64,000 nt of DNA, taken from assembly GCF_018417535.1 (NCBI RefSeq), contig NZ_CP070977.1, positions 2,728,001 to 2,792,000 on the forward strand. Reading direction: 5' to 3'. The notes under the pieces are model-generated. The model did no database searches and had not been told where the DNA came from. It saw only the letters and a program-made list of their open reading frames with translations. This stretch comes from Burkholderia pyrrocinia (GTDB lineage Bacteria; Pseudomonadota; Gammaproteobacteria; Burkholderiales; Burkholderiaceae). Positions 1 through 9,490 of this stretch are shown piece after piece. The first letter of the stretch is position 1. The number at the start of each line of letters is the position of its first letter. Made by a program: the position numbers and the translations under genes.

Positions 1-1326
1 CCAGACGGGCATGCCGAGGAAGAACGCGAAGTAGATCAGCGCACAGGCCTGCGCGATCAGCGTCGCAACCGGCGATGGCGGCCGCGTGCCGAGGAACGCG
101 AGGGTCAGGAACGCCGCTACGAAGATCCCGAGGAACACCTTGTGGAACAGCGGCCGGTAGCGGATCGACTTCACCGGGCTACGGTCGAGCCACGGCAGGA
201 AGAACAGCGTGATCACCGCCGAGCCCATCACGACGACCCCCCAGAACTTCGACTCCGTCAGGTACATGAACACGACGATCGCCGCGGCCAGCACCGGCAG
301 CCCGGCTTTCCACTTGCCGCGAGCGCGGATCAGCGCGAGCACGCCGAGCAGTGCGATCACGATCATCAGCACGATCTTGAACGGGTCGGTGGTCGCACGC
401 AGCATCGCGTAGAACGCGGTGAAGTACCAGACTGGCGCAATCTCGGGCGGCGTCTGCAACGGGTTCGCCGGAACGAAGTTGTTCGCCTCGAGGAAGTAGC
501 CGCCCATCTCCGGCGAGAAGAACACGATCAGCGCGAACACCATCAGGAACACGCACACGCCGAAGAAATCGTGCACCGAGTAGTACGGATGGAACGGGAT
601 GCCGTCGAGCGGAATGCCGTTCTCGTCCTTCTTCGCCTTGATCTCGATACCGTCCGGGTTATTTGACCCCACTTCGTGCAGCGCGACGAGGTGCGCGATC
701 ACGAGGCCGATCAGCACGAGCGGAATCGCGATCACGTGGAACGCGAAGAAGCGGTTCAGCGTGACGTCGGACACGACGTAGTCGCCGCGAATCCACAGCG
801 ACAGGTCCGGACCGACGAACGGGATCGCCGAGAACAGGTTCACGATCACCTGCGCGCCCCAGAACGACATCTGGCCCCACGGCAGCAGGTAGCCGAAGAA
901 CGCCTCGGCCATCAGGCACAGGAAGATCGCGCAGCCGAAGATCCACACGAGCTCGCGCGGCTTGCGGTACGACCCGTACAGCAGCCCGCGGAACATGTGC
1001 AGGTAGACGACCACGAAGAACATCGATGCACCGGTCGAGTGCAGGTAGCGGATCAGCCAGCCCCACGGCACCTCGCGCATGATGTACTCGACCGACGCGA
1101 ACGCGAGCGTCGAGTCGGGCTTGTAGTTCATCGTCAGGAAGATGCCCGTGACGATCTGGTTGACGAGCACGAGCAGCGCGAGGGAGCCGAAGAAGTACCA
1201 GAAGTTGAAGTTCTTCGGCGCGTAGTACTCGGAAACGTGCTTCTTCCACGTGGACGTGAGCGGGAAGCGCTGGTCGATCCAGCCGGAGACACCTGTCGTG
1301 GAGACTTCTTTGTTGTCGGCAGCCAT
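1..1326 (-). CDS. petB: Cytochrome b subunit of the ubiquinol-cytochrome c reductase (bc1) complex, C-terminus cut off
   Basis: Integral membrane subunit of complex III that binds two b hemes and oxidises ubiquinol. The reading frame is open from an ATG at 1326 to the window edge, giving 442 codons; the family is about 460 residues, so only the last few residues are missing. The translation begins MAADNKEVST and contains the family stretches YLHSTGAS, LLPWGQMSFW and ADNFVPANPLQTPPEI-like (here EANNFVPANPLQTPPEI), with histidines placed for the b hemes and about eight hydrophobic helices. The ATG overlaps the petA stop as TGATG, so translation is probably coupled. Cytochrome c1 should lie just beyond the left edge. 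Identification is certain. Confidence 0.96.
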   Translation of the reverse strand, partial: MAADNKEVSTTGVSGWIDQRFPLTSTWKKHVSEYYAPKNFNFWYFFGSLALLVLVNQIVTGIFLTMNYKPDSTLAFASVEYIMREVPWGWLIRYLHSTGASMFFVVVYLHMFRGLLYGSYRKPRELVWIFGCAIFLCLMAEAFFGYLLPWGQMSFWGAQVIVNLFSAIPFVGPDLSLWIRGDYVVSDVTLNRFFAFHVIAIPLVLIGLVIAHLVALHEVGSNNPDGIEIKAKKDENGIPLDGIPFHPYYSVHDFFGVCVFLMVFALIVFFSPEMGGYFLEANNFVPANPLQTPPEIAPVWYFTAFYAMLRATTDPFKIVLMIVIALLGVLALIRARGKWKAGLPVLAAAIVVFMYLTESKFWGVVVMGSAVITLFFLPWLDRSPVKSIRYRPLFHKVFLGIFVAAFLTLAFLGTRPPSPVATLIAQACALIYFAFFLGMPVW

Positions 1327-1946
1327 CACGCTTCTCCTTTCTCGTCCTTGCCGATCACGAGGGTCGTCGCCGACGTGAACATGTAGGGCGGGATGTCGAG
1401 ATTCTGAGGCGCCGGCTTGTTCTTGAACACACGGCCGGCGAGGTCGTAGGTCGAACCGTGGCACGGGCACAGGAAACCGCCCGGCCAGTCGTCCGGCAGG
1501 TTCGGCTGCGGACCCGGCGTGAAGCGTTGGCTAGGCGTGCAGCCGAGGTGCGTACACACGGCCATCACGACGAGAATGTTCTTGCGATCGGTCCGCGAGC
1601 GATATTCGTTGGCGCAATACGCGGGCAACGGCATCGAATACGGGGACGTCGTGGTCGGATCGGCCACTTCCTTGTCGGCCTTGACCACGTCGGCCAGCAT
1701 CGAATCCGTGCGATTCAGGATCCAGACGGGTTTGCCGCGCCACGGCACGGTGACCATCTCGCCGGGCTTCAGGCTGCTGATGTCGACTTCGACAGGTGCA
1801 CCGGCCGCTTTCGCTTTCGCGGACGGCGCAAGCGACGCCGCGAAAGGTATGACGGTGGCTACGCCTCCCACGCCACCTGCTACGGATGTCGCAATCAGCC
1901 AGGTACGGCGGCCGCTGTCGACGCGTTTCTCTTCCTTGTCTCGCAT
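1326..1946 (-). CDS. petA: Rieske iron-sulfur subunit of the bc1 complex
   Basis: A 206-residue Rieske protein that passes electrons from ubiquinol to cytochrome c1 on the periplasmic side. The two cluster-binding loops are visible: CTHLGC at residues 131-136 and CPCHGS at 160-165. The N-terminus carries a twin-arginine motif (SGRRTWLIA, residues 11-19) before a glycine/alanine-rich hydrophobic segment, as expected for a Tat-inserted anchor. I chose the ATG at 1946 because the family usually begins MRDKEEKRVDSGRR. In-frame ATGs at 1991 and 2024 would add 15 or 26 residues, and none of the three has a strong Shine-Dalgarno sequence. It is first in the petAB operon. Confidence 0.95.
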   Translation of the reverse strand: MRDKEEKRVDSGRRTWLIATSVAGGVGGVATVIPFAASLAPSAKAKAAGAPVEVDISSLKPGEMVTVPWRGKPVWILNRTDSMLADVVKADKEVADPTTTSPYSMPLPAYCANEYRSRTDRKNILVVMAVCTHLGCTPSQRFTPGPQPNLPDDWPGGFLCPCHGSTYDLAGRVFKNKPAPQNLDIPPYMFTSATTLVIGKDEKGEA

Positions 1947-2164
1947 CACACGCCCCACTTCTGAGTTGGATTTTCCGTCACGACTTTCCATTCCGCCGCT
2001 AGTTTGCTCGAATGGAGTCGCCATTTACAAGGCCCGGAGATGAAAATCCCTTCGAAGTGATTGATAGTTAAGGGTTATCCCCCACTATCGGAGCGATTAA
2101 ATCATTGTTCTTTTAAGCGTTCGCTACATTTCGGAATTTCGATGCGCTGCCGCAAATCCGGCGT

Positions 2165-2911
2165 TCAGACCGGATTATGAATATCGATAAAAAGGTGTTC
2201 GAGATCGAATTCTTCGGACAAGTGGGCGCCAAGCGCCTGGATTCCGTAACGTTCGGTCGCATGGTGCCCTGCCGCAACGAACGCGACACCGCTCTCGGCG
2301 GCCGTGTGCGTCACGTATTCGGACACCTCGCCCGTCAGGTACACGTCCGCGCCGGCGTCGATCGCCGCGTCGAAATAGCTCTGCGCGGCGCCCGTGCACC
2401 ACGCGATGCGGCGCAACTGCATGTCCGGATCGCCGAGTACGAGCGGCGTGCGGCCGAGCGTGCGCTCGACCTTCGCGACGAAGTGCTCGAGCGTGACGGG
2501 CATCGGCAGCGTCGCCATCCAGCCGAGGTCGCCGTCGCCGAAACGCTGCTCGCCGATCAGCCCGAGCTTCTCGCCGAGCTGCGCGTTGTTGCCGAATTCG
2601 GGATGCGCATCGAGCGGCAGGTGAAACGCGAACAGGTTCAGGTCGTTCGCGAGCAGCAGCTTCAGTCGCTGGTACTTGCGGCCCGTGATCTGCGGCGCCT
2701 CGTTGCGCCAGAAATAGCCATGATGAACGAGCACGGCATCTGCCCCCCATTCGAGCGCGGCTTCGAGGAACGCGAGCGACGCCGTCACGCCGGTGGCGAT
2801 CTTCTCGATCTTGCGGCGCCCCTCGACCTGGAGGCCGTTCGGGCAATAGTCCTTGAAGCGAGCGGTTTCAAGGGTATTGTTCAAGTACAATTCAAGTTCG
2901 ATCCGATCCAT
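2165..2911 (-). CDS. Nif3-like dinuclear metal center protein (YbgI/DUF34 family)
   Basis: A 248-residue protein of the Nif3/YbgI family, which forms hexameric rings with two-metal centers. E. coli YbgI has been linked to GTP cyclohydrolase I-type activity, but the in vivo role is unsettled. The family signatures are the N-terminal [20 protein letters not shown] segment, the histidine pair region [13 protein letters not shown], and the late GHHATERYG motif near the C-terminus that completes the metal site. The start at 2911 ([10 protein letters not shown]) gives normal family length; an upstream ATG would read into the divergent protease gene. Only 21 bases separate it from that gene. Confidence 0.9.
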   Translation of the reverse strand: MDRIELELYLNNTLETARFKDYCPNGLQVEGRRKIEKIATGVTASLAFLEAALEWGADAVLVHHGYFWRNEAPQITGRKYQRLKLLLANDLNLFAFHLPLDAHPEFGNNAQLGEKLGLIGEQRFGDGDLGWMATLPMPVTLEHFVAKVERTLGRTPLVLGDPDMQLRRIAWCTGAAQSYFDAAIDAGADVYLTGEVSEYVTHTAAESGVAFVAAGHHATERYGIQALGAHLSEEFDLEHLFIDIHNPV

Positions 2912-2932
2912 ATAAACCTCTAATCTATTCAG

Positions 2933-4138
2933 ATGCTTAGACGCTTCTGGCTGTTCTTCGCGCAGGCGGTTACCGTGCTGCTCGCGCTGATGTTCATTGT
3001 CGTGACGCTCAAGCCGCAATGGCTGCAACGGCAAGGACAGCTCGGCAAGCAGCTCGCCACGCCGATCGTTGCGCTGCGGGAAGTCGCGCCGGGCATCGGC
3101 GGCGCACCGGCGACCACGTCGTACGCCGAAGCCGCGCAGAAGGCGATGCCGGCCGTCGTCAACGTATTCTCCAGCAAGGACGGCTCGCTGCCGCCCGACC
3201 CGCGCGCGAAAGATCCGCTGTTCCGCTACTTCTTCGGCGACCGCAACGCCCGCAAGCGGCAGGACGAACCGGCAGCCAACCTTGGCTCGGGCGTTATCGT
3301 GAGCCCTGAAGGTTACATTCTAACGAACCAGCACGTCGTGGACGGCGCCGACCAGATCGAGGTCGCGCTCGCCGACGGGCGCACGGCCACCGCGAAGGTG
3401 ATCGGCAGCGATCCCGAGACCGATCTCGCCGTGCTGAAGATCAACATGACGAACCTGCCGACGATCACGCTCGGCCGCTCCGACCAGTCGCGGGTCGGCG
3501 ACGTCGTGCTCGCGATCGGCAACCCGTTCGGCGTCGGCCAGACGGTCACGATGGGGATCATCAGCGCGCTCGGCCGCAACCACCTCGGCATCAACACGTT
3601 CGAGAACTTCATCCAGACCGATGCGCCGATCAACCCCGGCAACTCGGGCGGCGCGCTGGTCGACGTGAACGGCAACCTGCTCGGCATCAACACGGCGATC
3701 TACTCGCGCTCGGGCGGCTCGCTCGGCATCGGCTTCGCGATTCCGGTATCGACCGCGCGCACCGTGCTCGAAAGCATCATCACGACGGGCTCGGTCACGC
3801 GCGGCTGGATCGGCGTCGAGCCGCAGGACGTCACGCCGGAGATCGCCGAATCGTTCGGGCTCCAGCAGAAATCGGGCGCGATCGTCGCGGGCGTGCTGCA
3901 GGGCGGCCCCGCCGACAAGGCCGGCATCAAGCCGGGCGACATCCTGGTCACGGTCAACGGCGAGGACATCACCGACACGACGAAGCTGCTGAACGTCGTC
4001 GCGCAGATCAAGCCGGGCACGCCGACCAAGGTGCACGTCGTACGCAAGAGCAAGGAGTTCGACGTGAGCGTCGTGATCGGCAAGCGCCCGCCGCCGCCGA
4101 AGCAGACGCTCGACGAACAGGACAGCGATACCGAATGA
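2933..4138 (+). CDS. DegS/AlgW/MucD-type (HtrA) serine protease, membrane anchored
   Basis: A 401-residue trypsin-like HtrA protease expected to act in the periplasm on misfolded proteins or in an envelope-stress cascade. An N-terminal hydrophobic segment at residues 5-25 ([12 protein letters not shown]) is a likely uncleaved anchor. The catalytic triad is visible: His134 in LTNQHVVDG, Asp164 in [11 protein letters not shown], and Ser238 in [12 protein letters not shown] single PDZ domain covers about residues 280-380, containing [14 protein letters not shown]. One PDZ plus an anchor resembles DegS/AlgW more than two-PDZ DegP/DegQ. It is transcribed alone and ends at a strong hairpin. The exact orthologue name is uncertain. 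Confidence 0.93.
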   Translation: MLRRFWLFFAQAVTVLLALMFIVVTLKPQWLQRQGQLGKQLATPIVALREVAPGIGGAPATTSYAEAAQKAMPAVVNVFSSKDGSLPPDPRAKDPLFRYFFGDRNARKRQDEPAANLGSGVIVSPEGYILTNQHVVDGADQIEVALADGRTATAKVIGSDPETDLAVLKINMTNLPTITLGRSDQSRVGDVVLAIGNPFGVGQTVTMGIISALGRNHLGINTFENFIQTDAPINPGNSGGALVDVNGNLLGINTAIYSRSGGSLGIGFAIPVSTARTVLESIITTGSVTRGWIGVEPQDVTPEIAESFGLQQKSGAIVAGVLQGGPADKAGIKPGDILVTVNGEDITDTTKLLNVVAQIKPGTPTKVHVVRKSKEFDVSVVIGKRPPPPKQTLDEQDSDTE

Positions 4139-4179
4139 CGCTCGGCGGTCGGCGCGCCACTACGCGCCGGCCGCGAACG

Positions 4180-4220
4180 GCAATGCAAAAGGGCAGCCAG
4201 CGGCTGCCCTTTTGCATTGC
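4180..4220. terminator. Perfect 19-bp inverted repeat between convergent genes
   Basis: Bases 4180-4198 pair perfectly with 4202-4220 around a 3-base loop (AGC). The stem carries an A-run and a T-run (GCAAAAGGGC / GCCCTTTTGC) inside its arms, so the T-tract follows the G+C core in either direction. It lies between the end of the protease gene and the end of tatC, which converge here, and probably terminates both. Confidence 0.85.
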
Positions 4221-4343
4221 ATCGAAGATCCTGTTGCCGAGGACGCGGCCTCAACGCCCGCTTTCCGGCTCCCGACGCCATCCGGCCACATCAGGCATGG
4301 ACGGAGAAGAAGACGACCCACAGCGCCGCCCGCCGCACCCTCG

Positions 4344-5132
4344 TCAACTCGCGGCTTCGCCGTTCTCCGCCTCGCCCTCTTCGGCCGGCTTCTTCGGTAC
4401 GAAGAACCGCGCGGCCAGGATCCCGGCCTCGTACAGCACGATCAGCGGCAACGCGAGCATCAGTTGCGAGAACACGTCCGGCGGCGTGACGACCGCGGCG
4501 ACGACGAACGCGCCGACAATCACGTACGGCCGGATCTCCTTCAGCTTCTTCACCGTCAGCACGCCCATCCGGACGAGCAGCACGACGACGATCGGCACCT
4601 CGAACGTGACCCCGAACGCGATGAACATCCCGAGCACGAAGCTCAGGTAGTTGTCGATGTCGGTCGTCATCTCGGCGCCGAGCGGCGCGTTGTAGTGCGC
4701 CATCACGCGGAAGATCGTCGGGAACACGAGGAAGTATGCGAACGCCATCCCGCACAGGAACAGGACGTAGCTGCTGCCGACAAGCGGCACGACGAGCTTC
4801 TTCTCGTGCTGGTACAGCCCCGGCGCGACGAACGCCCAGATCTGGTACAGCACGATCGGCAGCGCGATCACGAGCGCGACGAGCATCGTGACCTTCATCG
4901 GCACGAAGAACGAGCCCGTGACGTCGGTGACGATCATCTTGCCGTCCTTCGGCAGGTTCTGCATCAGCGGCCGCGCGAGCAGCTTGAAGATGTCGGGCGC
5001 CCAGTAGACGAGCCCGAGGAACACGACGATCACGGCCAGCCCCGCGCGAATGATGCGATCGCGAAGCTCGACGAGATGGGAAATGAAGGTTTCTTCCGGG
5101 GCGTCGCCCGGGTTCTGCTGGGGGTCGCTCAC
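4344..5132 (-). CDS. tatC: Sec-independent protein translocase subunit TatC
   Basis: A 262-residue polytopic membrane protein that recognises twin-arginine signal peptides and recruits TatA. The family start SHLVELRDRIIRAG is present near residue 16-29, followed by six hydrophobic segments and motifs such as FLVFPTIFRVMAHYN, and FGVTFEVPIVVVLLVRMG. The start is a GTG at 5132 (VSDPQQNPGD); longer readings only add arginine-rich shadow sequence overlapping tatB. It is the last gene of tatABC and ends near the bidirectional hairpin at 4180. Substrates in this window probably include the Rieske protein and MsrP. Confidence 0.96.
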   Translation of the reverse strand: MSDPQQNPGDAPEETFISHLVELRDRIIRAGLAVIVVFLGLVYWAPDIFKLLARPLMQNLPKDGKMIVTDVTGSFFVPMKVTMLVALVIALPIVLYQIWAFVAPGLYQHEKKLVVPLVGSSYVLFLCGMAFAYFLVFPTIFRVMAHYNAPLGAEMTTDIDNYLSFVLGMFIAFGVTFEVPIVVVLLVRMGVLTVKKLKEIRPYVIVGAFVVAAVVTPPDVFSQLMLALPLIVLYEAGILAARFFVPKKPAEEGEAENGEAAS

Positions 5133-5173
5133 ACCGGCCCTCGGTAGGATTGACGAGCGAGCATGCGCTCGAC

Positions 5174-5704
5174 TCAGAAGAAGCGCGTCGGCCGGCGCAG
5201 GCTGGCCGGCTGGTGGCGCGCGACACGCGCGGCACCCGACTGCACGTGCGTGCGGCGGGTCGTCGCGCGCTTGTACCAGACAGGCGTCGCCGCCTGCTTG
5301 ACACGCCAGTTGCGGCGCTTCTGCGCGAGCGCGGCGGTACTGCCGCGCCACGACGGCGCCGCGGGCGTGTCGGAGCCGTAAGACCCGGCGTCGCCGGAAG
5401 CGCCGTCAACACCGACGACCGCGGAATGCCACGTGTCGTTCAGTTCCTTCTCGTGCTCGCGCAGGTTGTCGTGAATCGTCGTCTCGACATTACGCGCGGC
5501 CGATTCGAAATCGGTCTTCATCGTCCGCAGCGCGTCGAGTTCGATTTCGCGCGAGACCTCGGCCTTCACGTCGTTGATGTACCGCTGCGCGCGGCCGAAC
5601 AGTGCGCCTGCCGTACGCGCGACGCGCGGCAGGCGCTCGGGGCCGAGCACCACGAGCGCGACGACGCCGATCAGCGCCATCTTCGAAAGACCGAGATCCA
5701 GCAT
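5174..5704 (-). CDS. tatB: Sec-independent protein translocase subunit TatB
   Basis: A 176-residue TatB. It begins MLDLGLSKMALIGVVALVVLGPERLPRVAR, that is, one transmembrane helix, the glutamate-containing hinge and an amphipathic helix, then a long charged tail. The TatB-type leader MLDLG with PERLP separates it from TatA, which has FGTKKL. The C-terminal part (about residues 110-176) is rich in Arg, Ala and Thr and is longer than in many homologues. It lies 26 bases after tatA and 41 bases before the GTG start of tatC. Confidence 0.94.
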   Translation of the reverse strand: MLDLGLSKMALIGVVALVVLGPERLPRVARTAGALFGRAQRYINDVKAEVSREIELDALRTMKTDFESAARNVETTIHDNLREHEKELNDTWHSAVVGVDGASGDAGSYGSDTPAAPSWRGSTAALAQKRRNWRVKQAATPVWYKRATTRRTHVQSGAARVARHQPASLRRPTRFF

Positions 5705-5730
5705 CGCGAGTGCCTGTCAGCGTGCCGGCG

Positions 5731-5961
5731 TTACGCCTTGTTCGAATCGGAACGCGTCGTTTCCTTCGCGTCGACGTCGACCGAGCCCGAGCGCGGCAGT
5801 TGCTGCGCGTCCGCCGGCGTTTCGCCTTCCTTCATGCCGTCCTTGAAACCCTTCACGGCGCTGCCGAGATCGTTGCCGATGTTGCGCAGCTTCTTCGTAC
5901 CGAAAACCAGCGCGACGATCAGCAGCACGATCAGCCAGTGCCAAATGCTCAATCCACCCAT
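5731..5961 (-). CDS. tatA: Sec-independent protein translocase subunit TatA
   Basis: A 76-residue TatA, the pore-forming component. The sequence opens [21 protein letters not shown], a short transmembrane helix, followed by the diagnostic [14 protein letters not shown] amphipathic helix and a polar tail. The start at 5961 gives the normal [10 protein letters not shown]-terminus; the frame stays open upstream for 13 codons without family similarity. It is first of tatABC and lies 93 bases after hinT. Confidence 0.95.
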   Translation of the reverse strand: MGGLSIWHWLIVLLIVALVFGTKKLRNIGNDLGSAVKGFKDGMKEGETPADAQQLPRSGSVDVDAKETTRSDSNKA

Positions 5962-6054
5962 GATGAAACCTCTCCTCAACCACGCCGCTGCGCGGCGCAA
6001 ATCGCCGGCGACGCGCCGGCTTCGACTATCGATGCGGGGAAACGCCCCGCGCCG

Positions 6055-6420
6055 TCAACCCATCCGGTGCCAGGGGCGCGGGCCGGCCAGGATATGCGCG
6101 TGCAGGTGGTAGACCTCCTGCCCGCCGCCGGGGCCCGTGTTGATCACCGTGCGAAAACCGCTTTCGCCGCCCGTGTACGCGACGCCGAGTTGATCGGCGA
6201 GACGCGCGACGAGCAGCATCAGCCGGCCGAGCATCGGCGCATCGCCGTCGCTCACCGCCGACAGCGTCGGCAAGTGCCGGCGCGGAATCACGAGCACGTG
6301 CGTCTCGGCCGCCGGGCGGATGTCGCGGAACGCGACGAATTCGTCGTCCTCGTGCACCTTCGTGCTCGGGATCTCGCCCGCCGCGATCTTGCAGAACAGG
6401 CAATTCGGATCGTGACTCAT
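6055..6420 (-). CDS. hinT: HIT-family purine nucleotide phosphoramidase (HinT-like)
   Basis: A 121-residue histidine-triad hydrolase acting on purine nucleoside phosphoramidates. The HIT signature HLHAHILAG is seen with histidines at 105, 107 and 109, and the N-terminal CLFCKIAAGEIPS is typical of HinT. It lies between the small membrane protein gene and tatABC. In many Burkholderiales, hinT sits at the end of the his operon, as here. Confidence 0.93.
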   Translation of the reverse strand: MSHDPNCLFCKIAAGEIPSTKVHEDDEFVAFRDIRPAAETHVLVIPRRHLPTLSAVSDGDAPMLGRLMLLVARLADQLGVAYTGGESGFRTVINTGPGGGQEVYHLHAHILAGPRPWHRMG

Positions 6421-6451
6421 GTTGCTCCTGCAAACGCCCGCGCGCGGCCGG

Positions 6452-6844
6452 TCAGAACCACGCCTGCGGATCGAGCGTCTTGTTGTCGTTCAGGTACAGC
6501 CAACCCTTGATGATACGGTACAGCGTCCAGATCCATGTGACAAACATCACTGCAAATCCGACCACGACGAACATCAGCGCGAACCCGATCACGTAGGCGA
6601 TCAGCGCGCGCCAGAACGTTCGGATCTGCCACTCGAAGTGATCGGCGTACGGCGTACCGGCCACGTCGCCGCGCTTCACGTAGTTGATGATGATCGCGAT
6701 GATGCCCGTGACGCCGCCCGTCAGCCAATGAAACGCGTAAAGGCCATAAAGCACGTGAGTCAGCGTGCGCAACCCGTTCAGGCGTTCGGCGTCCGCGGCC
6801 CCCGGCACCGACGGCGGCGGAAACTGGCTTGGCGTATCGGTCAT
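6452..6844 (-). CDS. Small membrane protein of the DUF4870 type
   Basis: A 130-residue protein with a proline-rich N-terminus (residues 1-20) and three hydrophobic helices at roughly 28-48, 80-102 and 103-115. The segment HWLTGGVTGIIAIIINYVKRGD and the later W-rich stretch resemble the DUF4870 family of uncharacterised inner membrane proteins. I took the ATG at 6844 (MTDTPSQF); an ATG at 6868 would add eight residues. It sits 68 bases after hisE and 31 before hinT on the same strand, so it is probably co-transcribed with the his genes. No function can be assigned. Confidence 0.75.
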   Translation of the reverse strand: MTDTPSQFPPPSVPGAADAERLNGLRTLTHVLYGLYAFHWLTGGVTGIIAIIINYVKRGDVAGTPYADHFEWQIRTFWRALIAYVIGFALMFVVVGFAVMFVTWIWTLYRIIKGWLYLNDNKTLDPQAWF

Positions 6845-6912
6845 GATGCTACCCCCGTTAGATGACAATTCTTACAGCTTACCGCACTGTGGCCGTCCCG
6901 CGACAATGCCTG

Positions 6913-7278
6913 TCACCCGCCGTTTTCCTCGCGCTCGCGACGCTTGCGCAGCGCCTTCTCCTCGATGCCCGACAATCCTTCACGGCGCTCGAGCTCGGCG
7001 ATCACGTCGGCCGGGCTCAGGTCGAAGTGCGACAGCATCACGAGGCAGTGGAACCACAGGTCGGCCACCTCGCCGACGAGCGCGGTCGGCGCGCCGCCCT
7101 GACGCACGTCCTTCGCGGCCAGCACGACTTCCGTCGCCTCTTCGCCGATTTTCTTCAGCACCGCGTCGTCGCCCTTGTGGAACAGGCGCGATACGTACGA
7201 TTGATCGGGATCGCCGCCCTTGCGGCTATCGATCACGGCCGCGAGGCGCAGCAGCGTGTCTTCGGTCGATTGCGTCAT
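6913..7278 (-). CDS. hisE: Phosphoribosyl-ATP pyrophosphatase
   Basis: A 121-residue enzyme hydrolysing PR-ATP to PR-AMP, step 2 of histidine synthesis. The MazG-like fold is recognisable in [24 protein letters not shown] and the metal-binding [14 protein letters not shown] charged tail ([14 protein letters not shown]) ends the protein. The ATG overlaps the hisI stop by four bases, so the separate HisE and HisI of this lineage are translationally coupled instead of fused as in enterobacteria. Confidence 0.95.
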   Translation of the reverse strand: MTQSTEDTLLRLAAVIDSRKGGDPDQSYVSRLFHKGDDAVLKKIGEEATEVVLAAKDVRQGGAPTALVGEVADLWFHCLVMLSHFDLSPADVIAELERREGLSGIEEKALRKRREREENGG

Positions 7279-7691
7279 TTGTAGATGTGTTCGGGATCTT
7301 TCAGCACCGGTTCGACCGCGACCCAGTCGCCGTTGTCGACGGTGCCCTCGAATTTCTGGAAGAAGCACGAATGCCGGCCGGTGTGGCACGCGATGCCCGA
7401 CACCTGCTCGACCTTCAGGAGCACGACGTCCTCGTCGCAGTCGAGCCGCACCTCGTGTACGTGCTGCACGTGGCCCGACTCCTCGCCCTTGAACCACAGG
7501 CGCTTGCGCGAGCGCGAATAGTAGACCGCGCGCTGCGTCTCGATCGTCTTCGCCAGTGCCTCGCGGTTCATCCACGCGAACATCAGCACGTCGTTCGTCG
7601 ATGCTTCCTGCGCGATCACCGGCACGAGGCCGTTGTCGTCCCAGCGGACCTTGTCGAGCCACGCGGGCAGGGATTTCGTTTCCGTATTCAT
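7275..7691 (-). CDS. hisI: Phosphoribosyl-AMP cyclohydrolase
   Basis: A 138-residue zinc enzyme that opens the purine ring of PR-AMP, step 3 of histidine synthesis. The zinc and magnesium ligands are visible as LDCDED (Cys85 with acidic residues) and [10 protein letters not shown] (Cys102, Cys109). The start at 7691 overlaps the hisF stop by one base (TGATG) and the end overlaps hisE by four, so translation of FIE is probably coupled. Confidence 0.95.
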   Translation of the reverse strand: MNTETKSLPAWLDKVRWDDNGLVPVIAQEASTNDVLMFAWMNREALAKTIETQRAVYYSRSRKRLWFKGEESGHVQHVHEVRLDCDEDVVLLKVEQVSGIACHTGRHSCFFQKFEGTVDNGDWVAVEPVLKDPEHIYK

Positions 7692-8464
7692 CACAGCCTC
7701 ACCGGGATACCCTGATCGGCCATGAAGCGCTTCGCCTCGCCAACCGTGTGCTCGCCGTAGTGGAAAATGCTCGCGGCCAGTACCGCGTCGGCGCGGCCGT
7801 CCTTGATTCCGTCCGCGAGGTGCTGCAGCGAGCCGACGCCGCCCGACGCGATCACCGGCACCGGCACCGCGTCCGATACGCCGCGCGTCAGCGCGAGGTC
7901 GAAGCCCGACTTCGTGCCGTCGCGGTCCATGCTCGTGAGCAGGATCTCGCCCGCGCCGAGCTCGGCCATCTTGCGCGCCCACTCGATCGCGTCGAGGCCC
8001 GTGCCCTTGCGGCCGCCGTGCGTGAACACTTCCCAGCGCGGCGTCTCGCCGTCGGCCGACACGCGCTTCGCGTCGATCGCGACGACGATGCACTGCGAGC
8101 CGTACTTGTCGGCCGCGTCGCGCACCAGTTGCGGGTTCGCGACCGCCGACGAATTCATGCTGACCTTGTCCGCGCCCGCGTTCAGCAGGCGCCGCACGTC
8201 CTCGACGGCGCGCACGCCGCCGCCGACGGTCAGCGGAATGAAGACCTGCGACGCGACCGCTTCGATGATCGGCAGGATCAGGTCGCGCTGGTCGGACGTC
8301 GCGGTGATGTCGAGGAACGTCAGTTCGTCGGCGCCCTGGTCGTCGTAGCGACGGGCGATTTCGACGGGGTCGCCCGCGTCGCGCAGCTCGACGAAGTTGA
8401 CGCCCTTGACGACACGCCCGGCGGTCACGTCCAGGCAGGGGATGATGCGTTTAGCTAGAGCCAT
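7691..8464 (-). CDS. hisF: Imidazole glycerol phosphate synthase, cyclase subunit
   Basis: A 257-residue (beta-alpha)8 barrel that uses ammonia supplied by HisH to form IGP and AICAR. It begins [21 protein letters not shown], with the catalytic aspartate at residue 12. A second catalytic aspartate lies in the VVAIDAKRV segment, and phosphate-binding GGVGS and GGGV loops are present. It is separated from hisA by a 107-base gap holding two palindromes. Confidence 0.96.
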   Translation of the reverse strand: MALAKRIIPCLDVTAGRVVKGVNFVELRDAGDPVEIARRYDDQGADELTFLDITATSDQRDLILPIIEAVASQVFIPLTVGGGVRAVEDVRRLLNAGADKVSMNSSAVANPQLVRDAADKYGSQCIVVAIDAKRVSADGETPRWEVFTHGGRKGTGLDAIEWARKMAELGAGEILLTSMDRDGTKSGFDLALTRGVSDAVPVPVIASGGVGSLQHLADGIKDGRADAVLAASIFHYGEHTVGEAKRFMADQGIPVRL

Positions 8465-8502
8465 GATGTTGCGCCAAATGCCGCGCTGGGACGGCCGGTT
8501 GC

Positions 8503-8550
8503 GGAAGCCTCGCGCGAGGCTTCCGGTCGGGGCCGCCTGCGGGCGGCCCC
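8503..8550. repeat. Two adjacent G+C-rich palindromes in the hisA-hisF gap
   Basis: Bases 8503-8524 form an exact 22-base palindrome (GGAAGCCTCGC and its complement). Five bases on, 8529-8537 pair with 8542-8550 (GGGGCCGCC / GGCGGCCCC) across a 4-base loop. They lie inside the his transcription unit without a T-tract, so they look like repeat-type intergenic palindromes or mRNA-stabilising hairpins, not terminators. Confidence 0.6.
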
Positions 8551-8571
8551 CGGCGAACGGGACAACCGCGC

Positions 8572-9327
8572 TTACGCGTTGTCGAGTTCGCCGTTCAGTT
8601 CGTCCGCGCGCTTTTGCGCGGCCGCGAAATCGAGATCGCCGGAGTAGATCGCACGGCCGCAGATCACGCCTTCGACGCCGTGCTCTTCCACTTCGCACAG
8701 ATTCTCGATGTCCGTGAGGTTCGACAGGCCGCCGCTCGCGATCACCGGGATGCCGACCGCCTGCGCAAGCTTCACGGTCGCCTCGATGTTGATGCCCTGC
8801 AGCATCCCGTCGCGGCCGATGTCCGTGTAGACGATCGATTCGACGCCGTAGTCCTCGAACTTCTGCGCGAGATCGATCACTTCGTGGCCCGTCAGCTTGC
8901 TCCAGCCGTCGGTCGCGACCTTGCCGTCCTTCGCGTCCAGCCCGACGATGATGCTGCCGGCAAACGCGGTGCACGCGTCCTGCAGGAAGCCCGGGTCCTT
9001 CACGGCCGCCGTGCCGATGATCACGTAGGACAGGCCGGCGTCGAGGTACTTCTCGATCGTCTCGAGGCTGCGGATGCCGCCGCCGAGCTGTACGGGGATT
9101 TCGTCGCCGACTTCGTCGAGGATCGCTTCGATCGCCTCGAGATTCTTCGGCTTGCCGGCGAACGCGCCGTTCAGGTCGACCAGATGGAGCCGCCGGGCGC
9201 CGAGATCGACCCACTTGCGGGCCATCGCCGCCGGGTCCTCGGAGAAAATCGTGGCCTGGTCCATATCGCCCTGTTTGAGGCGCACACACTGACCGTCTTT
9301 GAGATCGATGGCCGGAATCAGCAACAT
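8572..9327 (-). CDS. hisA: Phosphoribosylformimino-5-aminoimidazole carboxamide ribotide isomerase
   Basis: A 251-residue (beta-alpha)8 barrel catalysing the Amadori isomerisation of ProFAR to PRFAR, step 4 of histidine synthesis. It begins [21 protein letters not shown] with the catalytic Asp at residue 8, and the second half repeats the barrel pattern with [10 protein letters not shown] and IASGGLSN. It follows hisH by 163 bases and feeds HisF directly. Confidence 0.96.
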   Translation of the reverse strand: MLLIPAIDLKDGQCVRLKQGDMDQATIFSEDPAAMARKWVDLGARRLHLVDLNGAFAGKPKNLEAIEAILDEVGDEIPVQLGGGIRSLETIEKYLDAGLSYVIIGTAAVKDPGFLQDACTAFAGSIIVGLDAKDGKVATDGWSKLTGHEVIDLAQKFEDYGVESIVYTDIGRDGMLQGINIEATVKLAQAVGIPVIASGGLSNLTDIENLCEVEEHGVEGVICGRAIYSGDLDFAAAQKRADELNGELDNA

Positions 9328-9490
9328 AGCAATCGGGTATCGTCGTGGAAGAAGAAAAGAATCCGGCGCGTACCGGCCAATCCGGTACCGCGCCGTCTCG
9401 CTAGTTTAGTACAACTCTTTCGGCGCTTTGGCGCGCGAGCCCCGCAAGACGGGCCTCTCCGGCCCGCCGATTGTGGCACGTATGCGACGT

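Noticed and set aside
5132..5351. An upstream ATG extension of tatC
   Set aside because: It would overlap tatB and encode arginine/alanine-rich noise; the GTG at 5132 gives the conserved N-terminus.
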